Assembly (NCBI RefSeq): GCF_002307355.1
Contig: NZ_CP017481.1
Location: 3,348,001 to 3,412,000, forward strand
Source: Pectobacterium polaris
GTDB lineage: Bacteria > Pseudomonadota > Gammaproteobacteria > Enterobacterales > Enterobacteriaceae
Reading direction: 5' to 3'
Length of the DNA stretch: 64,000 nucleotides
In this document: positions 49,324-60,193 of the stretch, one piece after another
Layout of the letters: each line of letters starts with the position of its first letter
How positions within the stretch are numbered: position 1 is the first letter of the stretch
The notes under the pieces: generated by a model
Database searches by the model: none
Told to the model about the DNA's origin: nothing
The model's input: only the letters and a program-made list of their open reading frames with translations
Made by a program: the position numbers and the translations under genes

Positions 49324-51009
49324 TTGGAAAAAATTTGGTTATCACGCTATCCGGCGGATGTGCCGGCGGAAATCGATCCAGATCGCTATTCGTCGTTGAT
49401 TGAAATGTTTGAAAATGGCGTGAAGCGCTATGCCGATCGACCTGCGTTCGTCAACATGGGTGAAGTGATGACGTTTCGTAAGCTGGAAGAGCGGAGCCGG
49501 GCATTTGCGGCCTATCTGCAAAACCAGCTTAAATTGCAGAAAGGCGATCGCGTCGCGTTGATGATGCCCAATCTGCTGCAATATCCCGTCGCGCTGTTTG
49601 GCGTGTTGCGTGCAGGTATGGTGGTGGTTAACGTTAACCCGCTGTATACGCCACGTGAGTTGGAACATCAACTGAAAGACAGCGGTGCCAGCACGATTGT
49701 TATCGTGTCTAACTTTGCGCATACGCTGGAAAAGATCGTCCATAACACGGCAGTGAAGCACGTTATCCTGACTCGCATGGGTGACCAGCTCTCTACGGCA
49801 AAAGGCACGTTAGTTAACTTCGTGGTGAAATACATTAAGCGGCTGGTGCCCAAATACCATCTGCCGGATGCCATATCGTTTCGTCGTGTTTTGCAGGAAG
49901 GGCGGCGTCAGCAGTATATTCGTCCCGACATCATCAATACTGATTTAGCATTTCTGCAATATACCGGCGGCACCACGGGCGTCGCTAAAGGCGCCATGCT
50001 CACGCACCGCAATATGTTGGCGAATCTTGAGCAGTGTAAAGGCGCATACGGTGCCGTTTTGCGTGAAGGAACTGAGCTGGTAGTGACCGCACTCCCGCTG
50101 TACCACATCTATGCGCTGATGGTGAATGGCCTGCTGTTCTTTGAATTGGGCGGGAAGAATCTCCTGATTACTAACCCCCGCGATATTCCAGCGGTGGTGA
50201 AAGAGCTGAAGCAGTATCCGTTTACCGCAATCACGGGCGTGAATACGTTATTTAACGCGTTGCTCAATAATAAAGAATTCCATGAATTGGATTTTTCGGC
50301 ACTGCGGCTATCCGCAGGTGGTGGCGCGTCAGTGCAGCAGTCGGTGGCAGAGCGCTGGGAAAAATTGACCGGTAAACATCTGCTCGAAGGCTACGGATTG
50401 ACGGAGAGTTCTCCTGTAGTATCGGGCAACCCGTACGATCTGAAGCATTACAGCGGCAGTATTGGGCTACCGATGCCGTCAACGGATGTCAGAATCATTG
50501 ATGATAACGGCAATGACGCAGGTCCGGGGGAATCCGGTGAGCTGTGGGTGCGTGGGCCGCAGGTGATGTTAGGGTACTGGCAGCAGCCTGCTGCGACGGA
50601 TGAGGTGTTAAAAGACGGCTGGCTGGCGACGGGTGACGTTGTCACGTCTGATGATGAAGGATTCCTGCGGGTTATCGACCGTAAGAAAGACATGATTTTG
50701 GTTTCCGGCTTTAACGTCTATCCGACCGAAATTGAAGATGTGATCAGCCGTCATCCCAAAGTGTCCGAGTCGGCAGTGGTTGGGGTGGAGAATGAGGTCT
50801 CCGGTGAGGCAGTCAAAGCCTTTGTCGTCAGACGCGACAACTCGTTAACGAAAGAAGAACTCATTACCCACTGCCGCCGTAACCTTACGGGTTACAAAGT
50901 GCCGAAAGAGATCGAATTCCGCGACGATTTGCCGAAGTCTAACGTGGGGAAAATTCTGCGTCGCGAATTACGCGGCGAGAAAACGGCGAAGAAAGACGCT
51001 GCCGCCTGA
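49324..51009 (+). CDS. fadD: Long-chain fatty acid-CoA ligase
   Basis: Activates long-chain fatty acids to acyl-CoA at the inner membrane for beta-oxidation. The adenylation motif is [12 protein letters not shown], with LEGYGLTE and the C-terminal hinge [12 protein letters not shown]; lysine [12 protein letters not shown] is present. With a TTG start at 49324 it is 561 residues, the length of E. coli FadD, which I recall also starts with TTG; GGGAG lies 7 bases before. An ATG at 49291 with GAGG would add 11 residues, and I cannot exclude it. Confidence 0.93.
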   Translation: MEKIWLSRYPADVPAEIDPDRYSSLIEMFENGVKRYADRPAFVNMGEVMTFRKLEERSRAFAAYLQNQLKLQKGDRVALMMPNLLQYPVALFGVLRAGMVVVNVNPLYTPRELEHQLKDSGASTIVIVSNFAHTLEKIVHNTAVKHVILTRMGDQLSTAKGTLVNFVVKYIKRLVPKYHLPDAISFRRVLQEGRRQQYIRPDIINTDLAFLQYTGGTTGVAKGAMLTHRNMLANLEQCKGAYGAVLREGTELVVTALPLYHIYALMVNGLLFFELGGKNLLITNPRDIPAVVKELKQYPFTAITGVNTLFNALLNNKEFHELDFSALRLSAGGGASVQQSVAERWEKLTGKHLLEGYGLTESSPVVSGNPYDLKHYSGSIGLPMPSTDVRIIDDNGNDAGPGESGELWVRGPQVMLGYWQQPAATDEVLKDGWLATGDVVTSDDEGFLRVIDRKKDMILVSGFNVYPTEIEDVISRHPKVSESAVVGVENEVSGEAVKAFVVRRDNSLTKEELITHCRRNLTGYKVPKEIEFRDDLPKSNVGKILRRELRGEKTAKKDAAA

Positions 51010-51065
51010 CGATTTTCCACGAAAAACGACTGCCAGAGAGAGGCAGGACGCGATATGATGTTTTC

Positions 51066-51092
51066 ACGCCGGTTTATCCGGCGTTCTTTTTT
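51066..51092 (+). terminator. fadD terminator
   Basis: ACGCCGG / CCGGCGT stem with TTTAT loop, then TCTTTTTT. Confidence 0.85.
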
Positions 51093-51105
51093 ATGGCGGA
51101 CTTAC

Positions 51106-51168
51106 AGCCGTCACCCTATGGGCCGTCGCTTGCGACGTTAAAAATTTCCGCCGGGAATTTTTTACGGC
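51106..51168 (+). repeat. Copy B of the multi-hairpin intergenic repeat
   Basis: It shares CCGTCACCCTA, GGGCCGT, GCGACGTT and AAAAA, in order, with the minus strand of 10240-10299. It lies between the fadD terminator and rnd. Confidence 0.6.
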
Positions 51169-51221
51169 GATACGGATTTGACCCAGAACCGTAAAGTAAA
51201 AACAACCAAGAGAATGACGTT

Positions 51222-52346
51222 TTGAATTATCAGTTGATCACTTCCGACATCGGGTTACAACAGGTTTGCACCCAGGCGCGACGCTTTCCGCAGGTGGCAT
51301 TGGACACGGAGTTCGTCAGAACCCGCACGTATTATCCGCAATTAGGGTTGATTCAATTGTATGACGGCGAACAGCTTTCACTTATCGACCCGTTAACGAT
51401 TACCGACTGGGCACCCTTTCAGGCGTTACTGCGTGACGAACAGGTCACTAAATTCCTGCACGCGGGCAGCGAAGATCTGGAAGTGTTTCTCAATGCGTTT
51501 GGAACATTGCCGACGCCTTTCATTGATACACAGATACTGGCCGCATTTTTAGGCAAACCGCTTTCGTATGGTTTCGCTGCGCTGGTGGCCGACTACATGA
51601 GCGTGACGCTGGATAAAAGCGAGTCGAGAACGGACTGGCTGGCACGTCCGCTGAGCGAAAAACAGTGCGATTATGCCGCTGCCGATGTGTTCTATCTGCT
51701 GCCGATGGCCATTCAACTGGTGGCTGATACGGAAGCCGCAGGGTGGATGAACGCTGCGCTGGATGAGTGTCTCCTGCTGTGTCAGCGTAAACAGGATATT
51801 TTGGCACCGGCGCTGGCCTATCGCGAATTTGGCAACGCCTGGCAGCTGCGTGGCCGGAATCTGGCTTGCCTTCAGCGTCTGGCTGAGTGGCGTTTGCGTA
51901 AAGCGCGTGAGCGAGACAGCGCAGTGAATTTTGTCGTACGTGAAGAGAACCTGTTGCAGGTGGCGCGTTGTCTGCCGACGTCGCTGGGTGAACTGAGCTC
52001 GCTGGGGCTGAGCGGCCCGGAAATTCGCTACCATGGCAAAACGCTGCTGGACTGCGTTGCACAGACGGACGGTATTGCTGATGCGGATTGCCCACCGCCG
52101 GTGATTAATTTGATCGACTATCCCGGCTATAAAAAAGCGTTTAAAGATATCAAAGCGCTGGTGCAGCGCGTGAGCGAACAGAGCGGATTATCCGCCGAAC
52201 TATTGGCCTCACGTCGCCAAATTAATCGTCTGCTGAACTGGCACTGGAAATTAAGCGGGCAAGATGCGGGAACGCCGGAAATGTTGTCTGGCTGGCGCGG
52301 CCAGTTATATGGCGATGAACTGCGTGAAATTGTGCAAGGTTATTAA
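51222..52346 (+). CDS. rnd: Ribonuclease D
   Basis: A 374-residue 3'-5' exoribonuclease for tRNA 3'-end maturation. DEDDy exonuclease motifs: DTEF, HAGSEDLEVF and YAAADVFYL. An HRDC domain follows at about 210-290 (LAEWRLRKARERD). Initiation is at TTG (51222), as in E. coli rnd; no strong Shine-Dalgarno precedes it. The C-terminal domain resembles E. coli (LLASRRQINRLLNWHWKL). Confidence 0.95.
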   Translation: MNYQLITSDIGLQQVCTQARRFPQVALDTEFVRTRTYYPQLGLIQLYDGEQLSLIDPLTITDWAPFQALLRDEQVTKFLHAGSEDLEVFLNAFGTLPTPFIDTQILAAFLGKPLSYGFAALVADYMSVTLDKSESRTDWLARPLSEKQCDYAAADVFYLLPMAIQLVADTEAAGWMNAALDECLLLCQRKQDILAPALAYREFGNAWQLRGRNLACLQRLAEWRLRKARERDSAVNFVVREENLLQVARCLPTSLGELSSLGLSGPEIRYHGKTLLDCVAQTDGIADADCPPPVINLIDYPGYKKAFKDIKALVQRVSEQSGLSAELLASRRQINRLLNWHWKLSGQDAGTPEMLSGWRGQLYGDELREIVQGY

Positions 52347-52374
52347 TCACCGGTAAACACGTCTTATCAATACG

Positions 52375-52421
52375 CCTTATTTGCTGTGATGATGAAATCA
52401 TGAAAAAAGCAGCAAATAGGG
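52375..52421 (+). terminator. rnd 3' hairpin
   Basis: TTATTTGCTG / CAGCAAATA pairing with an internal GATGA-AATCAT hairpin, 28 bases after the rnd stop. No T-run follows. Confidence 0.4.
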
Positions 52422-52528
52422 TGATAAGAGTGCGGTGAAAAAAACAAAATAAGAAATAAAAGACTGGCTAAATATACAGTTTATTGTGAAATGAAACGCA
52501 CTTAATTTGAAGTGTAGCGGGAATAGAT

Positions 52529-52552
52529 ATCCCCTGCGTAAAAGCAGGGGAT
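52529..52552 (-). terminator. minCDE operon terminator hairpin
   Basis: ATCCCCTGC / GCAGGGGAT 9-bp stem, GTAAAA loop, 16 bases past the minE stop. The T-run is poor. Confidence 0.65.
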
Positions 52553-52567
52553 ACTACAGCAGAAAAA

Positions 52568-52837
52568 TCATTTAGGCGTTTCTTCCGCTTCCGGTAATGT
52601 AACGTTCAACTCAAGCACGGAAATATCATCTCCTTTTTGCTCAAGCTGAACTGTCACCATCTCAGGATCAATCTGTACATATCGACAGATAACCTCAAGA
52701 ATGTCTCGCTTTAATTGCGGCAGATAATGGGGTTCGCTATCTCCCCGGCGTCGCTCCGCGACAATAATTTGCAGCCGTTCCTTGGCAATATTGGCTGTCG
52801 TTTTTTTGCGGGACAGAAAGAAGTCCAGTAAAGCCAT
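52568..52837 (-). CDS. minE: Cell division topological specificity factor MinE
   Basis: 89 residues. The N-terminal amphipathic membrane-targeting and anti-MinCD segment ([22 protein letters not shown]) precedes the dimerisation domain (from about 35). It drives MinD oscillation by stimulating its ATPase, keeping MinC away from midcell. It starts 3 bases after the minD stop. Confidence 0.97.
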   Translation of the reverse strand: MALLDFFLSRKKTTANIAKERLQIIVAERRRGDSEPHYLPQLKRDILEVICRYVQIDPEMVTVQLEQKGDDISVLELNVTLPEAEETPK

Positions 52838-52840
52838 AAT

Positions 52841-53653
52841 TTATCCCCCAAAAAGTCGTTTAAGGAAACCCTTCTTCTCTTCTTCAACAAAACGGAAAGG
52901 GCGTTCTTCACCAAGTAGACGTTCAACGGTGTCCGCGTAGGCTTTACCTGCATCGGCTTCCGCATCCAGAATGACGGGTTCGCCCTGGTTAGAGGCGCGG
53001 AGTACGGATTGGTCTTCTGGGATGACGCCAACCAGAGGAATCCGCAGGATATCAAGAACGTCTTCCATGCTCAGCATGTCGCCACGGCTCACCCGCCCTG
53101 GGTTGTAGCGCGTCAACAGCAAATGCTCTTTGATCGGATCTTCAGAACGCTCTGCACGACGTGATTTCGAAGACAGAATGCCCAAAATACGGTCGGAGTC
53201 ACGAACGGAAGAGACTTCCGGGTTGGTGGTGATAATCGCTTCATCAGCGAAATAGAGCGCCATCAACGCACCGGTTTCAATCCCGGCGGGTGAGTCACAC
53301 ACGATAAAATCGAATTCCATCTCGCCCAGATCGTTGAGCACTTTCTCTACACCTTCATGCGTTAACGCATCTTTATCACGCGTTTGTGATGCAGGCAGAA
53401 TGTAGAGATTATCCGTTCTCTTATCTTTGATCAGCGCCTGATTCAGCGTGGCATCACCTTGAATCACGTTGACGAAGTCATACACTACGCGACGCTCGCA
53501 TCCCATGATCAGGTCGAGGTTACGCAGACCAATGTCAAAATCGATGACAACCGTCTTTTTTCCTTTCTGGGCTAAACCGGTAGCAATGGCCGCGCTTGAT
53601 GTGGTCTTGCCAACGCCCCCTTTACCCGATGTAACAACAATGATGCGTGCCAT
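52841..53653 (-). CDS. minD: Septum site-determining ATPase MinD
   Basis: A 270-residue deviant Walker A ATPase (KGGVGKTT, residues 11-18). The C-terminal amphipathic membrane-targeting helix is EEEKKGFLKRLFGG. The ATP form dimerises on the membrane, recruits MinC and is released by MinE. It sits 20 bases after minC, in the order minC-minD-minE. Confidence 0.98.
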   Translation of the reverse strand: MARIIVVTSGKGGVGKTTSSAAIATGLAQKGKKTVVIDFDIGLRNLDLIMGCERRVVYDFVNVIQGDATLNQALIKDKRTDNLYILPASQTRDKDALTHEGVEKVLNDLGEMEFDFIVCDSPAGIETGALMALYFADEAIITTNPEVSSVRDSDRILGILSSKSRRAERSEDPIKEHLLLTRYNPGRVSRGDMLSMEDVLDILRIPLVGVIPEDQSVLRASNQGEPVILDAEADAGKAYADTVERLLGEERPFRFVEEEKKGFLKRLFGG

Positions 53654-53673
53654 AAATGTTTCCTTGGGAGATT

Positions 53674-54360
53674 CTAGTCTAGAGGTTTTATCGTTAAAAC
53701 ATTGTCCAGCTGGTTCAGATTGATCCGTGCTGGCTGCCCAAAATACGGTTCAGGGATCTGGTCGCTTAGCCAGTAACGGCCAGCAATCGAGACCAGTTCT
53801 GCGGCCAGATGCGTACAGAATATCTGGCTCTGAACATCGCCAGAAACGCCTGCGAGGGCTCGGCCGCGCATCATGCCGTAAATATGAATATTGCCATCGG
53901 AAATCACCTCCGCCCCTGCGCTGACGCCGTTTGTGACAATCAAGTCACAGTTCCGGGCGTAAATCTGTTGGCCGGAACGTATGGGGGTGTTGATAACTTT
54001 CGTTTTCACCGCAGCAGGAACGGCGGCGACGGGCTCGACTACCCGGCGTTGTGCTTTACCTTCGCTCAGAAGGGGAAGCCCCGCCTGCGCAATGGTTTTC
54101 TTTAATGCGTCGTCGGTACATCCGCTGACGCCAACGACATGCAGGCCGGTTGACGAAATGGCCTGCTGCAATTTTATCCAGTCGGTTTCCGCTGTTAATG
54201 CAGCAACATTAATGACAACGGGGGCATTTTTCAGGAAAGCAGGCGCTTGCTCTATTTTTTCCTGTAGTGCCTGGTAAATTACCTCGGGTTGGGAATCATG
54301 CAAATGAACAACCGATAAGGTAAAGCTGCTGCCTTTTAGCTCTATTGGCGTTTGTGACAT
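53674..54360 (-). CDS. minC: Septum site-determining protein MinC
   Basis: A 228-residue FtsZ assembly inhibitor. The N-terminal inhibitory domain (1-105) is joined by a variable linker to a C-terminal beta-helix domain (from about 120; [27 protein letters not shown]), which binds MinD. First gene of the min operon; divergent from ycgL. Confidence 0.97.
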   Translation of the reverse strand: MSQTPIELKGSSFTLSVVHLHDSQPEVIYQALQEKIEQAPAFLKNAPVVINVAALTAETDWIKLQQAISSTGLHVVGVSGCTDDALKKTIAQAGLPLLSEGKAQRRVVEPVAAVPAAVKTKVINTPIRSGQQIYARNCDLIVTNGVSAGAEVISDGNIHIYGMMRGRALAGVSGDVQSQIFCTHLAAELVSIAGRYWLSDQIPEPYFGQPARINLNQLDNVLTIKPLD

Positions 54361-54466
54361 CTATCCTGACTCAGTTTCAGCATCTTTTAATCCCTAGAGT
54401 AACATTTAAGGCATGATATTCCAGAGCGCTGTAAGCATGTTATAGTCACAATTATATACAGGCAAG

Positions 54467-54754
54467 ATGGCATTCCCATCAAATAGAGTAAAAAAAATGT
54501 TTTGTGTGATCTATCGAAGTGCTAAACGCGATCAGACCTATCTTTATGTTGAAAAAAAAGACGATTTCTCACGCGTGCCGGAAGAATTAATGAAAAGTTT
54601 CGGCACGCCGCAGTTGGCCATGCTCTTACCGCTGGATGGGCGCAAAAAATTGGCGAATGCCGATATAGAAAAAGTGAAACTTGCGCTACAGGAACAGGGC
54701 TTTTATCTGCAAGTTCCTCCACCGGTCGAGAGCTTATTAACCACGCCGGTATAA
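54467..54754 (+). CDS. ycgL: YcgL family protein
   Basis: 95 residues with [31 protein letters not shown], near-identical to E. coli YcgL; the fold is small alpha/beta and the function unknown. ATG 54467 has AGG 4 bases upstream. An alternative start at 54497 (MFCVIYRS) would remove ten poorly conserved residues and may be correct. It is divergent from minC, as in E. coli. Confidence 0.9.
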   Translation: MAFPSNRVKKMFCVIYRSAKRDQTYLYVEKKDDFSRVPEELMKSFGTPQLAMLLPLDGRKKLANADIEKVKLALQEQGFYLQVPPPVESLLTTPV

Positions 54755-55096
54755 GTGTAAAAAAATAATACCAAAGTGCAATTTCAGATAAAGCCGCAAA
54801 CATAATTTGGCGTGGAATATCTCAGCCGTTTGCATGATATTCCGCGCGATAAATATTCACCTTTTGAGTTTTATCCCGCCACAATTTAATTGTTTCCCTT
54901 TTTGATGGGATAGGGCTTCGTTTCTCCCTCATCGGATCCCCAGCCTTGCGCGCCTGAAATCTGTTGGGGTAACCCCCGTTGCGATGATATAACGATGGTT
55001 TTGCACCATCGTGTTCTTATATAGCTGTTTTCCTTTTGGTCGTGTTCTGTGCCACGAAAGCAGCGATAATCCAACAGACAGGGCAGGAGAATACCC
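54755..55096. other. 342-bp gap between ycgL and ycgM
   Basis: It contains two hairpins near 54964-54979 (GTTGGGG/CCCCCGTT-like) and 54992-55012 (ACGATGG/CCATCGT). No convincing ORF was found. Confidence 0.4.
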
Positions 55097-55753
55097 ATGT
55101 ATCAACACAGAGACTGGCAGGGCGCGCTGCTTGATTTCCCAGTAAACAAAGTCGTTTGCGTCGGGAGCAACTACTCAGAACACATCAAAGAAATGGGCAA
55201 TGCGATTCCAAGTGAGCCTGTTTTATTCATCAAGCCTGAAACCGCACTGTGTGACTTACGCCAGCCCGTTGCCATCCCTAAAAATCTGGGCTCGGTTCAT
55301 CACGAAGTCGAGCTGGCTGTGCTGATCGGTACGCCGTTAAAGCAGGCGAATGAAGAACGCGTCGCCCGGGCGATTGCGGGTTATGGTGTAGCACTGGATC
55401 TGACGCTGCGTGATTTGCAGTCCGACTTTAAAAAGGCGGGTCAGCCGTGGGAAAAAGCCAAAGCGTTTGATGGTTCCTGCCCGATCTCTGGTTTTATCCC
55501 GGTTGCCGAGTTTGGCGATCCGCAGCAAACCGATCTGGGTGTAAAAGTGAATGATGAAGTGCGCCAGCAGGGCAACACGCGTGATATGATTACGCCGATT
55601 CTGCCGCTGATTGCTTACATGAGCCGTTTCTTTACGCTGCGCGCGGGCGATATTATTTTAACGGGTACGCCAAAAGGGGTCGGTCCGATCCTGTCTGGCG
55701 ATATGCTAACGATTACGGTAAATGACCGGACGTTAAGCACGCGTATTATCTAA
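55097..55753 (+). CDS. ycgM: Fumarylacetoacetate hydrolase-family protein YcgM
   Basis: A 218-residue FAH-fold enzyme. Metal-binding Glu residues lie in [11 protein letters not shown], and [14 protein letters not shown] and TGTPKGVGP are family signatures. Homologues act as acylpyruvases or oxaloacetate decarboxylases; E. coli YcgM is not firmly assigned. AGGAG precedes the ATG. ycgN follows 122 bases on. Confidence 0.9.
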   Translation: MYQHRDWQGALLDFPVNKVVCVGSNYSEHIKEMGNAIPSEPVLFIKPETALCDLRQPVAIPKNLGSVHHEVELAVLIGTPLKQANEERVARAIAGYGVALDLTLRDLQSDFKKAGQPWEKAKAFDGSCPISGFIPVAEFGDPQQTDLGVKVNDEVRQQGNTRDMITPILPLIAYMSRFFTLRAGDIILTGTPKGVGPILSGDMLTITVNDRTLSTRII

Positions 55754-55875
55754 CGCTCCCCCGGCTGCCCGTGTTGAACGACGGGCAGCAAAAATTCCCC
55801 GCTGCGCCTGCCAGAATCACGTATCTTTATTTACAACGCTATCGATTTATACAACTTAAGGTAACTGGAAGAGAC

Positions 55876-56322
55876 ATGACTGAACGCCCTTTTTGGCAGC
55901 AAAAAACGTTGTCTGAGATGTCCGACGATGAATGGGAGTCGCTGTGCGATGGCTGCGGTCAGTGCTGTTTGCATAAACTGATTGATGAGGATACGGAGGA
56001 AATCTACTTTACCAACGTCGCCTGTAATCAACTGAATATTAAAAGCTGTCAGTGCCGTAACTATGAGAAACGCTTTGAGTACGAGCCGGACTGCATCAAG
56101 CTGACGCGTGAAAACCTGCTGACGTTTAACTGGCTACCAGCGACCTGTGCTTACCGCCTGATTCATGAGCGTGAAGATTTACCGCAGTGGCACCCGCTGG
56201 TCTGCGGTACTAAAACGGCCATGCACCGTGAGCGTATCTCCGTGCGTCATATCGCCGTGCGTGAGACAGAGGTGGTGGACTGGCAGGATCATATTTTAAA
56301 CAAACCTGAATGGGCGCGATAG
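55876..56322 (+). CDS. ycgN: YcgN family (UPF0260) cysteine-cluster protein
   Basis: 148 residues. The cysteine-rich motif [11 protein letters not shown], then later Cys residues in CQCRNYE and PDCIKL, suggests a zinc or iron site. It closely matches E. coli YcgN (function unknown). The start at MTERPFWQ follows GGAAGAGAC; the longer frame from 55771 overlaps the intergenic region. Confidence 0.92.
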   Translation: MTERPFWQQKTLSEMSDDEWESLCDGCGQCCLHKLIDEDTEEIYFTNVACNQLNIKSCQCRNYEKRFEYEPDCIKLTRENLLTFNWLPATCAYRLIHEREDLPQWHPLVCGTKTAMHRERISVRHIAVRETEVVDWQDHILNKPEWAR

Positions 56323-56363
56323 TTTCTGTTCGGCGCTAGGCTGTTATCTGATTAAAACAAGAG

Positions 56364-56401
56364 GCCCCTCAATCTGAATCACTCAGAAGAGGGGCTTTTT
56401 A
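56364..56401 (+). terminator. ycgN terminator
   Basis: GCCCCTC / GAGGGGC stem with an internal CTGA-ATCA-CTCAG hairpin, then TTTTTATT. Confidence 0.84.
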
Positions 56402-56559
56402 TTGGTTGGGATAATCAGCGTTCATTTGTCATCCCATCTGTTTTTGCCTGTCACTTCACATTTCTCTTTTTCATTGTGCGAATCATGCTGTCATCTCCGG
56501 CACAAATCGTGACGTGTTGTATAATTTTAAAGCGGTTAAACCAGCAGGAGGGAGAGCAT

Positions 56560-56757
56560 GTGATTAACTTTGAGAAAATTATTCTTGAGTACAGCGAGCA
56601 GTACACCGACTTTGCTGCCTCCACCATTGCTTTTATGGAAAGTCAGGAAAAAAAGATCGACGCAGATGAAATATCACGAAGAATCCCGCAGGAAAAAAGA
56701 CCTTTTTTTAACGAAAGATTAGGCCACTATCGCGATATCTACAGACCACAGCAGTGA
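56560..56757 (+). CDS. Hypothetical 65-residue protein
   Basis: GTG start at 56560, 8-10 bases after AGGAGGGAG, a very strong Shine-Dalgarno. An ATG overlapping it is immediately followed by TGA in its frame. The product is charged and predicted helical (NFEKIILEYSEQYTDFAAST, then KKIDADEISRRIPQEKR). A TATAAT box lies near 56519. A shared terminator follows. I do not recognise the family. Confidence 0.68.
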   Translation: MINFEKIILEYSEQYTDFAASTIAFMESQEKKIDADEISRRIPQEKRPFFNERLGHYRDIYRPQQ

Positions 56758-56797
56758 GGGGTAGTACAAGCCTGTGAAGCGTAGAAACAGTTACCAG

Positions 56798-56822
56798 AAG
56801 CCCGACTCTCGTCGGGCTTTTC
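56798..56822. terminator. Bidirectional terminator between the 65-aa ORF and dsbB
   Basis: AAGCCCGAC / GTCGGGCTT 9-bp stem with TCTC-type loop, A- and T-flanked. Confidence 0.86.
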
Positions 56823-56831
56823 GGTCTATCA

Positions 56832-57362
56832 TTAACGGCTGAAGAGGTCGCGGCGTTTAGGGCGGAAAGGCTGAGCGATCAATACCAGCACGGCAACCAA
56901 CAGATAAGCGGCAAAGATGCCAAGCAGCCACTGCGGCATTTCCATGGAAAGGAATTCCCACTGACGTACTGAGCAATCACCTGTCGCATTGAAAATGGCC
57001 GGAAGCCATTTGTCTAAAGGCAACCATGAAGGGAAGCTGACAAAGAAATCACAGGTGGTAAACGGCGACGGATTTAACAAAATATCCGTGTGTTTCCATG
57101 CCAGACGGAACCCTTCATAAGAACTGTATATCCATAGTGCGATGGCCGGGTAACGCAACGACGTTGTTGGCGCGATGGCTCCAACAATACCTGCCGCGAA
57201 CACGCCCCACAGCGCACAGCGCTGATAGATACACAGCACGCACGGTTTTAATAACATCACATGCTGAAAATAGAGCGCGGTCAATTCCAACGCTAAAGCA
57301 GTAAACGCCAGCAGCAGCCACGCACCACGCCCGCGTGAGCAACGATTAAGAAATCGCAACAT
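56832..57362 (-). CDS. dsbB: Disulfide bond formation protein DsbB
   Basis: A 176-residue inner-membrane quinone reductase that reoxidises DsbA. Four helices; redox pairs are Cys41-Cys44 ([10 protein letters not shown]) and the periplasmic-loop cysteines in TTCDFF and GDCSVRQ, as in E. coli. The start at MLRFLNRC gives the E. coli length; the extension to 57440 is not conserved. It is adjacent to nhaB, as in E. coli. Confidence 0.96.
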   Translation of the reverse strand: MLRFLNRCSRGRGAWLLLAFTALALELTALYFQHVMLLKPCVLCIYQRCALWGVFAAGIVGAIAPTTSLRYPAIALWIYSSYEGFRLAWKHTDILLNPSPFTTCDFFVSFPSWLPLDKWLPAIFNATGDCSVRQWEFLSMEMPQWLLGIFAAYLLVAVLVLIAQPFRPKRRDLFSR

Positions 57363-57556
57363 AAAAATATTCCATGCTAAACATGATTGAAGCAGCAGTG
57401 TAAACCGTTCTGGCTTCACTGCCATCATTTCACTGTGCAAAACGTAACGATATGTTTATTTGATGCTTTTATATCATTCTGTCGCGACAAAAATGATGTT
57501 GATGATGTCATCAAGACCGAAATTGTCGCCACGGTGATTACTATACACGATCGTGA

Positions 57557-59137
57557 TTATGAGTGACTGCCCGATATGGTCAAGTCTGGCAAAGAAATCC
57601 ATTGTTTATTCATCAGAAAATCGGTGAACGGCACCAGCGTGAACTCAACACAAAGTAACCCGACCAGCGTCATTACAATGGTGTAAGGCAGTGCCATGAT
57701 CACCATGCGCCCGTAAGACAGACGGATAAGCGGTGCCAGAGAGGACGTCAGCAAGAACAGAAACGCGGCTTGCCCATTCGGCGTGGCGACGGAAGGCAGA
57801 TTGGTGCCGGTATTGATCGCGACCGCGAGCAGCTCGAACTGAGGAAGCGAGATCTGACCGTTCTCAAAGGCGTTGCGCGCTTCGTTAATATAAACCGAGC
57901 CAACGAAGACGTTATCCGATATCGATGAGAGCAGGCCGTTGAACAGATAAAACTGCGTCAGTTGCGCACTCTCAGAAGATTGCAGAACGTGGTGGATAAT
58001 CGGTGAAAACAGTTGCTGATCGATAATGACGGCGACGATAGCGAAGAAGACCGTCAGCAGCGCGGTAAACGGCATGGCATCCTGAAACGCTTTACCAATG
58101 GCATGCTCTTCAGTTACGCCGCAGAACGTCGTAGCCATAATAATCACGGAAAGGCCAATCAACCCGACCTCAGCCAGATGAAACGCCAGCGCGACGATGA
58201 GCCAGACGCCAATCACCGCCTGCACGATTAAACGCGCTTTATCCTGCGGCGTGCGCTTTTCTGTCATATCCCGATCGTAATCCTCAAGCACGCGACGTAC
58301 GTTGTCTGGCAGGTTTACGCCATAGCCGAAGAGTTTAAAGCGCTCGACCAGCACGCAGGTCAGGATACCGCAAACAAACACCGGGACGGTCACCGGTGAC
58401 ATGCGCAGGAAGAAGCTGACGAAATCCCAACCGGCGCTTTTCGCGATAATCAGATTCTGAGGTTCGCCAACCATCGTCATCACGCCGCCCAGTGCCGTAC
58501 CGACGCCAGCGTGCATGAGCAGGCTGCGCAAGAATGCCCGGAATTGCTCCAACGTACGATGCTGCTCCTCGCTGTTTAGCGCGCTGTCATCGCTGATATC
58601 GGCCTCGTCTTCACCTTGCTTGGAAACAAAGCGGTGGTAAATACCATAAAACCCGATCGCGACGCTGATAATAACGGCAATCACGGTCAGGGCATCAAGG
58701 AACGCGGAAAGAAAGGCGGCGGCGATACAGAAAGCAAGTGAAAGCAGCGTCTTGGAATGAATGCGCAGCAGCAGTTTGGTAAACACAAAGAGCAGCAGTT
58801 GCTTCATGAAGTAGATGCCTGCCACCATAAACACCAGCAGCATGAGGACTTCAATATTCCCCGTTATTTCATGCCACACCTGCTGCGGGCTGGTCATACC
58901 GATGAAGATTGCCTGTAGTGCCAGCAGGCCGCCAGGCTGTAATGGGTAACATTTCAGCGCCATGCCTAGCGTAAAAATAAACTCCACGACGAGTAACCAA
59001 CCGGCCCAAAACGGGCTGACAAAATAAAACAGCAGCGGATTAATCAGCAAGAAGCAAAAAATAGTCAGTTTGTACCAGTCTGGCGCGTATCCCAGGAAAT
59101 TTTTTAACAGCGCGCGGTGGAGGGGCATGGCGATCAT
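57557..59137 (-). CDS. nhaB: Na+/H+ antiporter NhaB
   Basis: A 526-residue inner-membrane antiporter that exports Na+ in exchange for protons at neutral to alkaline pH. About twelve hydrophobic segments. Family blocks: [41 protein letters not shown] and [21 protein letters not shown]. Full length. Divergent from fadR, as in E. coli. Confidence 0.96.
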   Translation of the reverse strand: MIAMPLHRALLKNFLGYAPDWYKLTIFCFLLINPLLFYFVSPFWAGWLLVVEFIFTLGMALKCYPLQPGGLLALQAIFIGMTSPQQVWHEITGNIEVLMLLVFMVAGIYFMKQLLLFVFTKLLLRIHSKTLLSLAFCIAAAFLSAFLDALTVIAVIISVAIGFYGIYHRFVSKQGEDEADISDDSALNSEEQHRTLEQFRAFLRSLLMHAGVGTALGGVMTMVGEPQNLIIAKSAGWDFVSFFLRMSPVTVPVFVCGILTCVLVERFKLFGYGVNLPDNVRRVLEDYDRDMTEKRTPQDKARLIVQAVIGVWLIVALAFHLAEVGLIGLSVIIMATTFCGVTEEHAIGKAFQDAMPFTALLTVFFAIVAVIIDQQLFSPIIHHVLQSSESAQLTQFYLFNGLLSSISDNVFVGSVYINEARNAFENGQISLPQFELLAVAINTGTNLPSVATPNGQAAFLFLLTSSLAPLIRLSYGRMVIMALPYTIVMTLVGLLCVEFTLVPFTDFLMNKQWISLPDLTISGSHS

Positions 59138-59367
59138 AATGGAAGGGGAATCCTTATTCGTTAGAATAGTTTGATGGTTTTTATCATATCGTAAAAACTT
59201 TACAAACGGGCAGAAGTCTACCGTTCTAAGGCGTGAGAGGGCGGTTTGCAGTCACAATTTTTCATTGAAATTGCCTGGTGCCCGAGTGCGGCGCTATATC
59301 ATGATTCTTTCGTCTGGTATTATGACTTAGCTTTTTTCGGCAATCACCGCTACGGATTATCAAACAC

Positions 59368-60087
59368 ATGGTTATAAAGGCGCAAAGTCCGGCTGGATTC
59401 GCGGAAGAATACATTATCGAAAGTATATGGAATAACCGCTTTCCTCCTGGCTCTATTTTGCCCGCGGAAAGAGAGCTTTCCGAACTGATTGGCGTGACCC
59501 GTACTACGCTGCGTGAAGTACTTCAGCGTCTGGCCCGTGATGGCTGGCTGACGATACAGCACGGGAAACCCACAAAGATTAACAACTTTTGGGAAACCTC
59601 CGGGCTCAATATTCTGGAAACGCTGGCGCGACTCGATCACGATAGCGTGCCGCAACTGATCGATAACCTGTTGGCCGTGCGAACCAACATCGCCGCCATT
59701 TTTATTCGGACGGCGTTACGCCATAACCCGGAAAAAGTGCGTGATGTATTAACTCAGACAAGCGCGGTAGACGATAGCGCAGAAGCCTTTGCACAACTTG
59801 ACTACAACGTGTTTCGTGGTTTGGCCTTTGCCTCTGGCAATCCGATTTATGGTCTGATCCTGAACGGTCTGAAAGGGCTGTATATTCGTGTAGGGCGCTA
59901 CTACTTTTCCAATCCGGAAGCCCGCAAGCTGGCGGTGAATTTTTATGGTCGGTTGGACGCATTGCGCAGCGAAGAGCTTTACGATCAGGTGATGGATGTC
60001 GTCAGGCATTACGGTAAAGAAAGTGGGGCGATCTGGCACAGTATGCAGAGTGCGATCCCGCGGGACATCGCGGAAGTACGCCGCTAA
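59368..60087 (+). CDS. fadR: Fatty acid metabolism regulator FadR
   Basis: A 239-residue GntR-family regulator. The winged helix (about 8-75) includes [29 protein letters not shown]; the C-terminal seven-helix domain binds long-chain acyl-CoA. It represses fad genes and activates fabA/fabB. A possible target, fadD, is in this window with a FadR-like site. Confidence 0.97.
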   Translation: MVIKAQSPAGFAEEYIIESIWNNRFPPGSILPAERELSELIGVTRTTLREVLQRLARDGWLTIQHGKPTKINNFWETSGLNILETLARLDHDSVPQLIDNLLAVRTNIAAIFIRTALRHNPEKVRDVLTQTSAVDDSAEAFAQLDYNVFRGLAFASGNPIYGLILNGLKGLYIRVGRYYFSNPEARKLAVNFYGRLDALRSEELYDQVMDVVRHYGKESGAIWHSMQSAIPRDIAEVRR

Positions 60088-60120
60088 GGCTCATACCGCA
60101 GCGTCATTGTGAAAATATGA

Positions 60121-60157
60121 AAAGGGGATTCAGGTTGCTGCCTGAATCCCCTTTTTT
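60121..60157. terminator. Terminator between fadR and ycgB
   Basis: AAGGGGATTCAGG / CCTGAATCCCCTT 13-bp stem followed by TTTTTT. The genes converge here, so it may act both ways. Confidence 0.9.
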
Positions 60158-60193
60158 CTTTAGTCGTATCGCTGACCTGTGAACCGAGTTTCG

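Noticed and set aside
54886..55098. 70-codon minus-strand frame before ycgM
   Set aside because: Contains two hairpins and no protein-like pattern; probably chance.
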